Source: Nocardioides sp. J54
GTDB taxonomy: Bacteria > Actinomycetota > Actinomycetes > Propionibacteriales > Nocardioidaceae
Direction: 5' to 3'
DNA length: 64,000 nt
Assembly: GCF_000519005.1 (NCBI RefSeq)
Contig: NZ_JAER01000008.1
Span: forward strand, 62,001 to 126,000
The notes under the pieces were generated by a model, which ran no database searches, was not told the origin of the DNA, and saw only the letters and a list, made by a program, of their open reading frames with translations. This document shows positions 33,276-42,658 of this stretch, piece after piece; positions within the stretch are counted from its first letter, which is position 1, and each line of letters begins with the position of its first letter. The translations under genes and the position numbers were made by a program.

Positions 33276-33414
33276 CTGCCCATCTTCGCGTGACGGGCCA
33301 GCCGGCGGCAGTGGTGCTGGCACCACCACGGGGCGGGACGCACCACCCCTGACGGGCGGCGCCCGCGGCGGGAGCCTCGGAAGCAGCTCCCAACCACCCC
33401 CCGAGGAGATCGAG

Positions 33415-35607
33415 ATGCCCCACCTGTCCGCCTTGCCCCGCCGGGCCGCCCGGTGGAGCGCCACCCACCCGTGGCGCGCCATCGGCGGCTGGCTGCTGCT
33501 CGTCGTCGTGGCCGTCGGCCTGGCCGTGGTCGTGCCGACCGACACCGCCGACGATGCCGACTACCGCACCGGTGAGTCCGGCCGCGCCGAGGCGCTGCTC
33601 GACGACGCCGGCCTCGAGGACCCGCCGTCCGAGAACGTCCTGGTCGCGGCGCGCGACGGTGTGATCGACCAGGCCGAGGGACGCGCCGCGGCTGCCGAGG
33701 TCGCCACCGCCCTGTCCGCGGTCGACGGCGTGATCCGCGTCGGCGACCCCCTGCCCAGCGAGGACGGCACCGCCCTGCTGGTGCCGGTGGAGCTGGAGTC
33801 CGAGGACCTCGAGGCCGCGCCCATGCTGGCCGCGACCGCCGCCGTCCAGGCCGACCACCCCGACCTGGTCGTCGAGCAGGCCGGGGAGGTCACCATCGAC
33901 GAGGCGATCAACGACCGCGTCGGCGAGGACCTGCACTCCGCCGAGCTGTTCAGCCTGCCGGTCACGCTGCTGCTGATGCTGCTGGCCTTCGGCGCGCTCA
34001 TCGCCGCGGGCCTGCCGGTGCTGCTCGCCGCGACCAGCGTGGCCGCGACCATCGGCATCACCGCGCCGATCTCGCTGCTCGTCCCGGCCGAGCCGACCGT
34101 CTACAGCATGATCGTGCTGATCGGCATGGCCGTCGGCGTCGACTACTCGCTGTTCTACCTCAAGCGGGAGCGCCAGGAGCGGGCCGCGGGACGGACGACG
34201 CTGGACGCGGTCGCGATCGCGGCGGAGACGTCGGGCCACGCGATCCTCGTGTCGGGTGCGGCCGTGGTCGCCGCGCTGTCCGGGCTGTTCGTGCTCACCG
34301 ACGTCACCTTCAACTCGCTCGCCACCGGTTCGATCCTCGTCGTCGCGGTCGCCGTGCTCGGGTCGGTCACCGTGCTCCCGGCGCTGCTGGTCAAGCTGGG
34401 CCGCTGGGTGGACCGGCCGCGGGTCCCGCTGCTGTGGCGGCTCACCTCCCGGGTGCAGCAGGGCGCGATCAGCGGTCGCCTGCTCGGCCCGGTGGTCCGC
34501 CACCCCGTCGCCGCACTGGTGGTGGCCACGGTCGGGATCCTCGCCCTCGCCGTACCGGCGCTCGGGATGAAGACCCACCAGGCCGGCCCGGAGACGCTCC
34601 CCCGTGACATCCCCGCGGTGCAGACACTGCGCGCCATCACCGCGGCCTTCCCCGACGAGGGCGCGACCGCGCGGGTCGTGGTGACCGGCGTCGAGCCCGC
34701 CGCGGCGGCGAGCGCCCTCGAGCGCCTGGCCGAGGAGGCCGGTCGCGGCGAGGACTTCGTCACCGCCGGCGCCGAGCTGCGCGCGTCGGCGGACGGCCGG
34801 ACGTCGGTGGTCGACCTCGCCCTGCCGTACGACGAGTCGGACGACCGTGCGGCGGAGGCGGTCGAGCGCCTGCGCGCCGACCTCGTGCCTGCCGTGCTGG
34901 GCGACGTCGTCGATGACGCCGGCGGGGACGCCGAGGCCGTGGTCGGCGGCGGCGCGGCCGCCTCGCTGGACTGGACCGACAAGCAGGCGGAGCGGATGCC
35001 CTGGCTGCTCGGGTTCGTGCTGCTGCTGACGATGGTGATGATGGTCGCCGCGTTCCGCAGCGTGCTGCTCGGGCTGGTCTCGACGGTGCTCAACCTCGCG
35101 TCGGTCGGGGTCGCCTTCGGCATCCTCGCCGTGGTCTTCCAGCACGGCGTCGGCGAGTCGCTGCTCGACTTCACCAGCCCCGGCTTCGTGGTCGACTGGA
35201 TCCCGGTGTTCGTCCTGGTGGTGCTGGTCGGGCTGTCGATGGACTACCACGTGTTCGTGCTGAGCCGGGTCCGTGAGCTGGTCGACCGCGGGCTGCCGGT
35301 GCGCGACGCGGTGCACCGAGGGATCGCCGACACCGCCGGCGTGATCACCAGCGCCGCCGCGGTGATGGTGTCGGTGTTCGCGATCTTCGCGACGCTGTCG
35401 ATGCTGGAGATGAAGATGATGGGCGTCGGCCTCGCCGCGGCGATCCTCGTGGACGCCACGGTCATCCGCCTCGTCGTGCTCCCGGCCGTGCTGGTGCTGC
35501 TCGGCGAGCGGGCCTGGCCGCGCCGCCGCCCGCCGACCCCACCGGTCGCCCCGCCCCCGGCGAGCGCATGGGTGTCGGAGGACGGGCGGCTCGTGCCGGC
35601 GCGCTGA
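33415..35607 (+). CDS. MMPL/RND-family transporter, second copy
   Basis: This 730-residue exporter starts at an ATG preceded by GAGGAGATC. It has the duplicated MMPL architecture: an N-terminal helix (about 22-42), a periplasmic domain, GMAVGVDYSLFYLKRERQER in the first half, and VLVGLSMDYHVFVLSRVREL in the second. It diverges from the histidine kinase/response regulator pair across a 139-bp promoter region, so two-component control of export is likely. It is about 55 residues shorter than the MMPL at 27050, mainly in the C-terminal tail. Confidence 0.93.
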   Translation: MPHLSALPRRAARWSATHPWRAIGGWLLLVVVAVGLAVVVPTDTADDADYRTGESGRAEALLDDAGLEDPPSENVLVAARDGVIDQAEGRAAAAEVATALSAVDGVIRVGDPLPSEDGTALLVPVELESEDLEAAPMLAATAAVQADHPDLVVEQAGEVTIDEAINDRVGEDLHSAELFSLPVTLLLMLLAFGALIAAGLPVLLAATSVAATIGITAPISLLVPAEPTVYSMIVLIGMAVGVDYSLFYLKRERQERAAGRTTLDAVAIAAETSGHAILVSGAAVVAALSGLFVLTDVTFNSLATGSILVVAVAVLGSVTVLPALLVKLGRWVDRPRVPLLWRLTSRVQQGAISGRLLGPVVRHPVAALVVATVGILALAVPALGMKTHQAGPETLPRDIPAVQTLRAITAAFPDEGATARVVVTGVEPAAAASALERLAEEAGRGEDFVTAGAELRASADGRTSVVDLALPYDESDDRAAEAVERLRADLVPAVLGDVVDDAGGDAEAVVGGGAAASLDWTDKQAERMPWLLGFVLLLTMVMMVAAFRSVLLGLVSTVLNLASVGVAFGILAVVFQHGVGESLLDFTSPGFVVDWIPVFVLVVLVGLSMDYHVFVLSRVRELVDRGLPVRDAVHRGIADTAGVITSAAAVMVSVFAIFATLSMLEMKMMGVGLAAAILVDATVIRLVVLPAVLVLLGERAWPRRRPPTPPVAPPPASAWVSEDGRLVPAR

Positions 35608-35676
35608 CCGCCGGATCGTCCCGGTCGAGCGCCGGTGGCTCGCCGCCACGGGGAACACTCCCGCGGCGGCGGGCCC

Positions 35677-36769
35677 TCACTTGCGGCAGGCCAGGTAGGC
35701 GTTGACCGGGTCCGCGGCGACGTCGACTTTCGGACGTCGCCGAAGCCGGCGTCGTGGAGCATCGACGTGGCCAGCTGGAGGCCCCACGCCGTGCCCAGCC
35801 CGTCGCCGCCCAGCCCGAGCGAGACGCTCATGCAGTGCATGGTCGAGACCGTGTAGAGGAACGGCCCGAACGGGTGGTCGATGTTCTCGTGCACGTGGCT
35901 GGACGCCTCGATGTCGACGAGCAGGAAGACCCCGTCGTCGCGCACGGCGCGGGCGATGTTGCCCAGCACCCGGGCGGGGTGCGCCTGGTCGTGGATGCTG
36001 TCGAACGCGGTGACGAAGTCATAGGCCGCCACCTCGTCGAGGGTCGCCACGTCCAGCGCCTCGAAGCGGGCGTTGGCCAGTCCCCACGCGGCGGCCTCGC
36101 CGCGGGCGGCGTCCAGCGCCTCGGGCGAGAAGTCGTAGCCGACGAAGTGGCTGGCGGGGAACGCCCGCGCCAGGACGTTGACCGCGTGGCCGCTGCCGCA
36201 CCCGACGTCGGCCACCTGCGCCCCCGCCTCGAGCTGGTCGCGCAGGCCGTCGATGGCCGGCACCACGCTCTCGAGGAGCGTGGTGTCCACGAGGGCCCGG
36301 CTGTCCTCGGCCTGGAGCTGGTGGAAGCGGGCGTAGTCGCTGTACGACAGCCCGCCGCCCTCGCGGAAGCAGCGCACGATGCCCTGCTCCACCTCGGCGA
36401 TCATCGGCACCAGCGTCGTCAGGCGGGCGAAGTTGTCCGGACCGGCGGCCTCCGTGAGCAGCGCGGCGTGCTCCGGCGGCAGCGCGTAGGTGACGGCCTC
36501 CGGGTCGTGGACGACGATGCGGGCCGTCGTCATCGCGTTCAGCCACTCCCGCACGTAGCGCTCGTCGAGGCCGGCACGGCCTGCCAGCTCCGCACTCGTC
36601 TCTGCGGCGGCTGGCCGGCGAGGGCCTCGAAGAGGCCGGTCTGGTGGCCGATGCTGGTCATCAGCGCGGTCGCCGCTCCGTTGACGACGCCGATCCTCCG
36701 GTCGGCGAACGCCTCGACGGCGGCGGGGTCGGGCGCGACCTGCGCCCTGGTCTCGGTGGTGGCGGTCAT
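35677..36769 (-). pseudogene. SAM-dependent methyltransferase broken by two frameshifts
   Basis: Joining three frames gives a protein of about 360 residues. It has an N-terminal winged-helix part (IGHQTGLFEALAG..., ERYVREWLNAM) and a class I methyltransferase core (VADVGCGSGHAVNVLARAFP, FVGYDFSPEALDAA, DFVTAFDSIHDQ). The first break is near 36597-36602, where LAGQPPQ must shift to SAELAGRAGLDERYV. The second is near 35728-35733, where GFGDVRK must shift to VDVAADPVNAYLACRK before the TGA at 35677. Everything between is intact and well conserved in character, so either decay is recent or the assembly has indels. The LuxR gene lies upstream. Confidence 0.8.
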
Positions 36770-36847
36770 CCCCGTCTCCCTTCCTGCGGGCGCCCGGCCG
36801 GCGCCGTTGCGACGACGCTAGGAGCGCCGGTCGGCTCCCGGCATCGA

Positions 36848-36890
36848 CCGAGTGGTGCGGAGACGTGCCGCCGCGTGGTCCGAATGGTGC
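36848..36890 (-). promoter_or_regulatory. Direct repeat CCGA(G/A)TGGTGC before the methyltransferase gene
   Basis: CCGAGTGGTGC (36848-36858) and CCGAATGGTGC (36880-36890) differ at one base and start 32 bp apart (three helical turns). They lie in the gap between the LuxR gene and the methyltransferase start, a likely place for regulator binding sites. Confidence 0.4.
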
Positions 36891-36908
36891 AGGCGCGGCG
36901 CCGCCCGC

Positions 36909-38546
36909 TCAGCGCTGGAGGGGTACGTCGAGGTGGTGCTCGTGCGCCCAGGCCGCGGCCGCCGTCCGGGACGACACCCCGAGCTTGACGTAGACGTTCG
37001 CGAGGTGGCGCCGCACCGTGGCCTCGCTGATCGTCAGCGACGCGGCGACCTCGCGGTTCGTCGCGCCGGTCGCGACCCTCGCCAGCACCTCGGCCTCCCG
37101 GGCGGTGAGGCCCCCGGGGAGGGAGGCTGGGCCACCGGTGGACGGGACCGGGACCCCGAGCGCGTCGAGGTCGTCGGCGGCGCTGCGCCGCAGCAGCCGC
37201 GCGGCGTCGTCGTCGCCGGTCGCTGCGAGGACATCGGCCAGCAGCAGCGAGGCTCGCGCGGCGTCGTACCGCAGGCCGAGGCGGGTCAGCCGCGCCGCGG
37301 CCGACGAGAGCAGCGGCGCCGCCTCGGCCGGGCGGTCCTGAGCGAGCAGGACGGCACCGCGGCCCTCCTCGGCCCAGGCCGTGAAGCCCGGCGTCGGGTA
37401 GCGGTCCGCCAGGCCCTCCAGCGCGTCGGCGGCGCCCGCCGCGGTCGCCGGGTGGTCCGAGGCGAGCGCGACCTGGACCTGGGCGCGGAGCAGCCGGGCC
37501 CGGAGGAACGGCGATGGTGCGGCGACGACCGCGGCGGTGATCGAGGCACAGGCACCGTCGGCGTCACCACGCGCGAGCTGGAGCAGGCTGGCTCCCGGCT
37601 GCGGGTCGCGCCCCAGGCCGGCAGCCCGCCGGTAGTGCGCGGTCGCACGGTCGAGCTGGCCGCGGACCCGGCAGCTCTCACCGAGCTGGTAGGCCGCCTC
37701 CGCCACGGCCTCGACGTTGAGGTCGGCGAGGTCGCGCTCGACCTCGGCCGCCTCCCGCTCCACGTCGGGCCACGCCCCCTCGAGCACGTGCAGCTGCAGC
37801 CGGTGCGCCCGGCACACGCCGAGGAACATCACGGCGTCCGAGAAGCCCTCGACCCAGCGCTCCGTCACGCGGGTCCACTCCCTGGCCCGGTCGAGGTCCA
37901 TCAGGTCGTGGCAGGCCGAGATCATCGTGCAGTAGATGTTGCCGGTGAACTCGCGCTCGACACGGTCCGCGAGGACGGGGAGCATCGCCTCGTCGAGCAC
38001 GGCGAAGCCCTCCCGCAGCCGGCCGTCCCACAACCGGACCACGCCCTGGAGCACCAGCCCGAGCGCGACGAGGGTGTCGTCGGCCAGGTCGCGGCCGAGC
38101 CGCTCCAGCTGCTCCCCCTGCTGGGTTGCGTCGTCGACCCGCCCCGCCTCGAGGGCCTGCCACCCGTCGGCCCAGAGCAGGACCCCGTGCCAGTGCCCGG
38201 GCGGCACGCCCTCGAGGAGCCGCCGGCCCCGGCTGAGCCAGCCCGAGCCCAGCGCCGGCTCGCCGCGCATCAGCCAGGTGACCCCGACGTCCAGCGCCCG
38301 CGCGGCGGCGCGGTCGACCCTGCCCTCGTCGAGGTAGCGCCGGTGGAGCACCTCGCACAGGTCGAGGTACTCGGAGATCCGGCCCAGCCACCAGGTCGCC
38401 TCGGTGAGCATCGACAAGGCGTCGGCGTCGAGGCACTGCTGGTCCGCGAGCGGGCGGAGGGCGGCGTAGGCCGTCGCGTAGTCCTTGCGCTCGAGGGCGA
38501 GGCCGACCGGCCCGAGGGTGTCGTGCGGGTCGACCGGACCGGCCAC
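36909..38546 (-). CDS. LuxR-family regulator with TPR-like helical repeats
   Basis: This 545-residue protein is made of about 430 residues of Ala/Leu/Arg-rich helical pairs (TPR-like, as in MalT/LAL proteins). A C-terminal LuxR helix-turn-helix follows at about residues 482-535 (LTAREAEVLARVATGATNREVAASLTISEATVRRHLANVY). There is no Walker A motif, so it is not a complete LAL ATPase. It lies directly upstream of the methyltransferase pseudogene on the same strand, with a repeated motif between them, suggesting it once controlled that gene. Confidence 0.87.
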   Translation of the reverse strand: MAGPVDPHDTLGPVGLALERKDYATAYAALRPLADQQCLDADALSMLTEATWWLGRISEYLDLCEVLHRRYLDEGRVDRAAARALDVGVTWLMRGEPALGSGWLSRGRRLLEGVPPGHWHGVLLWADGWQALEAGRVDDATQQGEQLERLGRDLADDTLVALGLVLQGVVRLWDGRLREGFAVLDEAMLPVLADRVEREFTGNIYCTMISACHDLMDLDRAREWTRVTERWVEGFSDAVMFLGVCRAHRLQLHVLEGAWPDVEREAAEVERDLADLNVEAVAEAAYQLGESCRVRGQLDRATAHYRRAAGLGRDPQPGASLLQLARGDADGACASITAAVVAAPSPFLRARLLRAQVQVALASDHPATAAGAADALEGLADRYPTPGFTAWAEEGRGAVLLAQDRPAEAAPLLSSAAARLTRLGLRYDAARASLLLADVLAATGDDDAARLLRRSAADDLDALGVPVPSTGGPASLPGGLTAREAEVLARVATGATNREVAASLTISEATVRRHLANVYVKLGVSSRTAAAAWAHEHHLDVPLQR

Positions 38547-38594
38547 GGCCTCAGGCTACTCGCGCGAGCGGTCCTCGTGGAGGCCCGGAAGCGC

Positions 38595-39386
38595 TCAGAC
38601 GCGCAGCACCTCGGGGCCGAGCGCGTGGTAGCGGTCGGCCTCCGCGCGGTCGAGCTCGGTGCCGGTCACGATCGTCTCGAAGTCGGCCACGTCGGCGAAC
38701 CTGCAGAAGCTGGTGATCCCGAACTTGCTGTGGGCGGCGATGAGCACTCGACGCCGCGAGCGGCGGACCGCCTCGCCCTTGATGGCGGCGACCGCCGGGT
38801 CGGGAGTGGTCAGGCCGTCGTCGACGGAGACGGCGTTCGTGCCGAGGTAGGCGAGGTCGATCGTCAGCCCGCGCAGCACGCTGGCGTTCCACTCCCCCAC
38901 GGTGGCGAGGGTGCGCCCCCGCATCCGGCCGCCCAGCAGCATCACGGTGACGGTGGTGCTGTCGGCGAGGGCCTCCGCCGCGAGCAGGGACGAGGTCACC
39001 ACGGTCAGCTCCCGGCGCGCGAGCTTCTCGGCGACCAGGCGGGGGCTGAACCCCTCGTCGATGTAGACGGTCTCGGCGCCGTGCAGCAGGTCGGCGGCTG
39101 CGGCGGCGATGCGGCGCTTCTGGGCGATGTCGACGCGGCTGCGGTACTCGACGCCGGACTCGAAGGCCGCGCTCTCGAGCGGGATCGCGCCGCCGTGGGT
39201 GCGCTTGACGAGGCGACGGTCCGCCAGCACCCGGAGGTCCCGACGGATCGTCTCCGTCGCCACGCCGAGCTCGTCGGCCATCGCGATCACCTCGACCCGG
39301 CCCTCGGTCCGGGCCCGCTCGAGGATCAGCGCCTGCCTGGTCTCCGAATCCACGGCGCCATTGTGCTGCACCGTCGCTACGGCCAC
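38595..39386 (-). CDS. DeoR-family regulator of the polyol PTS
   Basis: This 263-residue protein has an N-terminal DeoR winged helix (RVEVIAMADELGVATETIRRDLRVLADRRLVKRTHGGAI) and a C-terminal sugar-phosphate sensor domain with GTNAVSVDDGLTTPDPAVAAIK and VLIAAHSKFG. It follows the PTS gene by 13 bp on the same strand and is surely cotranscribed. It likely represses the PTS and the divergent dehydrogenase through the TTCGGGC repeats and is released by a phosphorylated sugar or polyol. Confidence 0.92.
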   Translation of the reverse strand: MAVATVQHNGAVDSETRQALILERARTEGRVEVIAMADELGVATETIRRDLRVLADRRLVKRTHGGAIPLESAAFESGVEYRSRVDIAQKRRIAAAAADLLHGAETVYIDEGFSPRLVAEKLARRELTVVTSSLLAAEALADSTTVTVMLLGGRMRGRTLATVGEWNASVLRGLTIDLAYLGTNAVSVDDGLTTPDPAVAAIKGEAVRRSRRRVLIAAHSKFGITSFCRFADVADFETIVTGTELDRAEADRYHALGPEVLRV

Positions 39387-39399
39387 GGGGCGGTCCCCG

Positions 39400-41385
39400 T
39401 CAGGCGCGGACGCCGTCCAGGACGGCGCGGACCTCTTCCTCGCTGCCGGCCGCCCGGAGCCGGGCGACCTGCTCCTCGTCGAGGAACACCTGCGCGATCC
39501 GGCTCAGCAGGCCGAGGTGCTCGTTGCCCTGCCCTGCGATCCCGACGACGAACTCGGCGGGCTTGCCGTTCCAGTCGATCGGCTCGGCGTAGCGGACGAA
39601 CGAGATGCCGGTGCGGCGCACGGCCGCCTTCGCCTCGTTGGTGCCGTGCGGGATCGCCAGGCCGTTGCCCATGTGGGTCGAGACCGACTTCTCCCGCTCG
39701 TGCATGGCCGCGACGTACGACGGCTCGACGACCCCGGCGGCGACCAGCAGCTCACCGGCCTCGGTGATCGCGTCGTCGCGGGTGCGGGCGGTGCCGGCCA
39801 GCACGATCGCGGACGAAGCGAGCACGCTGCCGTCGTCCTTTCCGGCTGCCGGCTCGGGCTCGGGCGCTGTCGCCGCGTGCGCCCCGCCCTGCGGCGCACT
39901 TCCCTGCGGTGCACCGCTCTGTCCCAGCAGCTCGACGATCTCGTCGTAGCGCGGCGTGCCCATGAAGTCGTCGACGGAGACGTGCACCGCCGAGGGCGTC
40001 CTCTGCTTCGCGCGGTCGGTGAGGTCGCGGTGGGTGACCACGAGGTCGACGTCGTCCGCCAGGTTGGCGATCGCCTGGTTGGTGACGGTGACGTTCGAGA
40101 AGCCGGCTGCCTGGATCTTGCGGCGCAGGACCGAGGCGCCCATCGCGGAGGAGCCCATGCCCGCGTCGCAGGCGAAGACGATCCGCTCGATGGTGCCGCG
40201 GGCGCCGCCCAGCGCGCTGGACGCGATGGACCGCTTCCCCTTCATCGCCTCCATGCTGGCGGTCGCGGCGGCGAGGTCGTCCTCACCGTCGCCGCGCTCG
40301 GCGCGGAGCAGGACGCCCGCGACCAGGAAGGTGACGCCGGCCGCGGCCAGCATCGACAGGGTGACGCCGATGTAGCTGTCGCTGGCGGTCTGCGCGTAGA
40401 CCGCGAACACCGAGCCGGGCGCGGCCGGTGCGCGCAGGCCGACGTCGAAGATGACGTTGACGAAGACGCCGGTCATGCCGCCCGCGATCATCGCGACGAT
40501 CAGCTTCGGCTTCATCAGCACGTAGGGGAAGTAGATCTCGTGGATGCCGCCGAGGAAGTGGATGATCGCGGCGCCCGGGGCCGACGCCTTCGCCATCCCC
40601 TTGCCGAACACCATGAAGGCGAGCAGCAGGCCCAGGCCGGGACCCGGGTTGGCCTCGAGCAGGAAGAGCACCGACTTGCCGTCCTCCAGCACCTCGCTGC
40701 TGCCGAGCGGGGTCAGCACGCCGTGGTTGATGGCGTTGTTGAGGAAGAGCACCTTCGCGGGCTCGATGATGAGCGAGGTCAGCGGGAGCAGGCTGTTGTC
40801 GACGAGGAAGTCGACGCCGTCACCGAGCCGGTCGCTGAGGAAGGTGACGATCGGGCTCATCACGAAGAAGCCGAAGGTGGCGACGATCGCGCCCCAGATG
40901 CCGGCGGAGAAGTTGTTGACGAGCATCTCGAAGCCGGGGCGGATCTTGCCGTCCCACAGGGCGTCGATGTGCTTCATGGTCCAGCCGCCGAGCGGGCCCA
41001 TGATCATCGCGCCGAGGAACATCGGGATCTCGGTGCCGGCAACGACGCCCATGGTGGCGATCGCGCCGACCACGCCGCCGCGGGTGTCGTAGAGCATCCG
41101 CCCGCCGGTGTAGCCGATGAGGATCGGCAGCAGGTAGGTGATCATCGGGCCGACGATGCCGCCACCGGCGTACTCGCCCCAGCCGCCGATCTCGGCGACC
41201 CACCCGTCCGGGTCGTCGCCGATCCCGAGCTCGGCCAGCCAGCCGACCTCGATGAACAGGGCCGTGATCAGGCCCCAGGCGATGAAGGCGCCGATGTTCG
41301 GCATGACCATGTTCGACAGGCTCGTGCCGAACTTCTGTACGTGGACGCGGACGCCGGTCCGCTGGGCCGGGGAGGTGGTCGACAT
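39400..41385 (-). CDS. mtlA: PTS mannitol-type transporter subunit IICBA
   Basis: This 661-residue fused PTS permease imports and phosphorylates a hexitol. The IIC membrane domain spans residues 15-360 and includes the conserved NNAINHG and GGIHEIYFPYVLMKP (279-293). IIB has phospho-C406 in ACDAGMGSSAMGA; IIA has phospho-H580 in GNGLAIPHGT. An Ala/Pro/Gly-rich linker separates IIB and IIA. The ATG at 41385 is chosen because GGAGATC precedes it; an in-frame GTG 13 codons earlier lacks one. DeoR follows in the operon, and a polyol-type dehydrogenase diverges. Mannitol is the family norm, but another hexitol is possible. Confidence 0.93.
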   Translation of the reverse strand: MSTTSPAQRTGVRVHVQKFGTSLSNMVMPNIGAFIAWGLITALFIEVGWLAELGIGDDPDGWVAEIGGWGEYAGGGIVGPMITYLLPILIGYTGGRMLYDTRGGVVGAIATMGVVAGTEIPMFLGAMIMGPLGGWTMKHIDALWDGKIRPGFEMLVNNFSAGIWGAIVATFGFFVMSPIVTFLSDRLGDGVDFLVDNSLLPLTSLIIEPAKVLFLNNAINHGVLTPLGSSEVLEDGKSVLFLLEANPGPGLGLLLAFMVFGKGMAKASAPGAAIIHFLGGIHEIYFPYVLMKPKLIVAMIAGGMTGVFVNVIFDVGLRAPAAPGSVFAVYAQTASDSYIGVTLSMLAAAGVTFLVAGVLLRAERGDGEDDLAAATASMEAMKGKRSIASSALGGARGTIERIVFACDAGMGSSAMGASVLRRKIQAAGFSNVTVTNQAIANLADDVDLVVTHRDLTDRAKQRTPSAVHVSVDDFMGTPRYDEIVELLGQSGAPQGSAPQGGAHAATAPEPEPAAGKDDGSVLASSAIVLAGTARTRDDAITEAGELLVAAGVVEPSYVAAMHEREKSVSTHMGNGLAIPHGTNEAKAAVRRTGISFVRYAEPIDWNGKPAEFVVGIAGQGNEHLGLLSRIAQVFLDEEQVARLRAAGSEEEVRAVLDGVRA

Positions 41386-41471
41386 CGCGGGATCTCCGTT
41401 CGTGCTCGCCCTGGGTCGGGACACCGGCGAACGTGACGCCGGTCACAGGGACACCAGCAGTAGACCCCAGA

Positions 41472-41573
41472 TTCGGGCCCAAAGCAACACCTTTCGGGCA
41501 TATTCGGGCATCAGATGTGTGGTTTCCTGCCCGAAATGGCGTTACCGTGGGGACGGCGAGACCCCGACCCGAA
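41472..41573. promoter_or_regulatory. Repeated TTCGGGC elements in the PTS/dehydrogenase promoter
   Basis: TTCGGGC occurs in direct orientation at 41472, 41493 and 41503 (21 and 10 bp apart, about two turns and one turn), and inverted as GCCCGAA at 41529-41535, with a shorter CCCGAA at 41568. All lie in the 199-bp gap between the divergent mtlA and dehydrogenase genes, in an unusually AT-rich stretch. They are candidate DeoR operators. Confidence 0.65.
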
Positions 41574-41584
41574 AGGTTCCGACC

Positions 41585-42643
41585 ATGCTGGCCCTGCGCT
41601 TCTACGCCCCCGAGGACGTCCACCTCGAGGAGGTCCCCGAGCCGGACTGCGGACCCGACGAGGTCAAGATCCGCGTCCGCAACTGCTCCACCTGCGGCAC
41701 GGACGTGAAGATCCTCCACAACGGCCACCAGAACCTGACGCCCCCGCGGATCACCGGCCACGAGGTCGCCGGCGAGGTCGTCGAGGTCGGCGCCGACGTC
41801 AACACGACGTACGGCAGCGACTGGCAGGTCGGCGACCGGGTCCAGGTCATCGCCGCCGTGCCGTGCGGTGAGTGCCACGAGTGCCGCAAGGGCTGGATGG
41901 CGGTCTGCCAGAACCAGACGTCGGTCGGCTACCAGTACGACGGCGGGTTCGCCGAGTACATGGTCGTCCCCCGCCAGGTGCTGAAGGTCGACGGGCTGAA
42001 CCGCATCCCCGACAACGTGGGCTTCGACGAGGCGTCCGCCGCCGAGCCGTTCGCCTGCGCGATCAACGCCCAGGAGCTGCTGGGTATCGAGGAGGGCGAC
42101 ACCGTCGTCGTCTTCGGCGCCGGCCCGATCGGCTGCATGCACATCCGGATCGCCCGCGGCGTGCACAAGGCCGGCCCGGTCTACCTGGTCGACGTCAACG
42201 CCGACCGCCTGAAGATGTCCGCCGACGCCGTCGACCCCGACGAGGTCATCGACGCCAGCCAGGTCGACGTCGTGGAGCGGGTCATGGAGCTCACCGGCGG
42301 CCGCGGTGCGGACGTCATCATCACGGCCACCGCCGCCAACATCACCCAGGAGCAGGCCATCGCGATGGCCGCCCGCAACGGCCGGATCTCCTTCTTCGGC
42401 GGCCTGCCGAAGACGAACCCGACCATCACCTGCGACTCCAACGTCGTGCACTACCGCCAGCTGCACATCCACGGCGCCAACGGCTCGGCCCCTGAGCACA
42501 ACAAGCGGGCGCTGGAGTACATCTCCACCGGGCAGGTGCCGGTCAAGGACCTGATCACCCGCCACATCCCGCTCACCGACGTGATGGAGGCCTTCGGCAT
42601 CGTCGAGCGCGGCGAGGCCATCAAGGTCACCGTCGAGCCGTAG
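41585..42643 (+). CDS. Zinc-dependent polyol/alcohol dehydrogenase
   Basis: This 352-residue medium-chain dehydrogenase has these features: catalytic zinc motif NCSTCGTDVKI, GHEVAGEVVEVG, structural zinc cysteines PCGECHECRKGWMAVC, and the NAD-binding VVVFGAGPIGCMHI. It resembles sorbitol/L-iditol dehydrogenases and sugar-phosphate dehydrogenases of this family. It diverges from the polyol PTS, so it may oxidise the imported hexitol phosphate (a zinc-type alternative to MtlD) or a related polyol. The ATG sits 11 bp after GAAAGG. Confidence 0.9.
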   Translation: MLALRFYAPEDVHLEEVPEPDCGPDEVKIRVRNCSTCGTDVKILHNGHQNLTPPRITGHEVAGEVVEVGADVNTTYGSDWQVGDRVQVIAAVPCGECHECRKGWMAVCQNQTSVGYQYDGGFAEYMVVPRQVLKVDGLNRIPDNVGFDEASAAEPFACAINAQELLGIEEGDTVVVFGAGPIGCMHIRIARGVHKAGPVYLVDVNADRLKMSADAVDPDEVIDASQVDVVERVMELTGGRGADVIITATAANITQEQAIAMAARNGRISFFGGLPKTNPTITCDSNVVHYRQLHIHGANGSAPEHNKRALEYISTGQVPVKDLITRHIPLTDVMEAFGIVERGEAIKVTVEP

Positions 42644-42658
42644 TCGCGGTGGTCCGGC

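Noticed and set aside
31510..35658. Very long minus-strand frame running from the response regulator through the histidine kinase and MMPL regions
   Set aside because: Only the part after GTG 32160 is a real protein. The rest is another frame of the kinase and antisense to the MMPL gene.
35244..35676. C-terminal extension of the methyltransferase frame beyond the second break
   Set aside because: It is antisense to the end of the MMPL gene and has no methyltransferase character. The real C-terminus lies in the neighbouring frame and stops at 35677.
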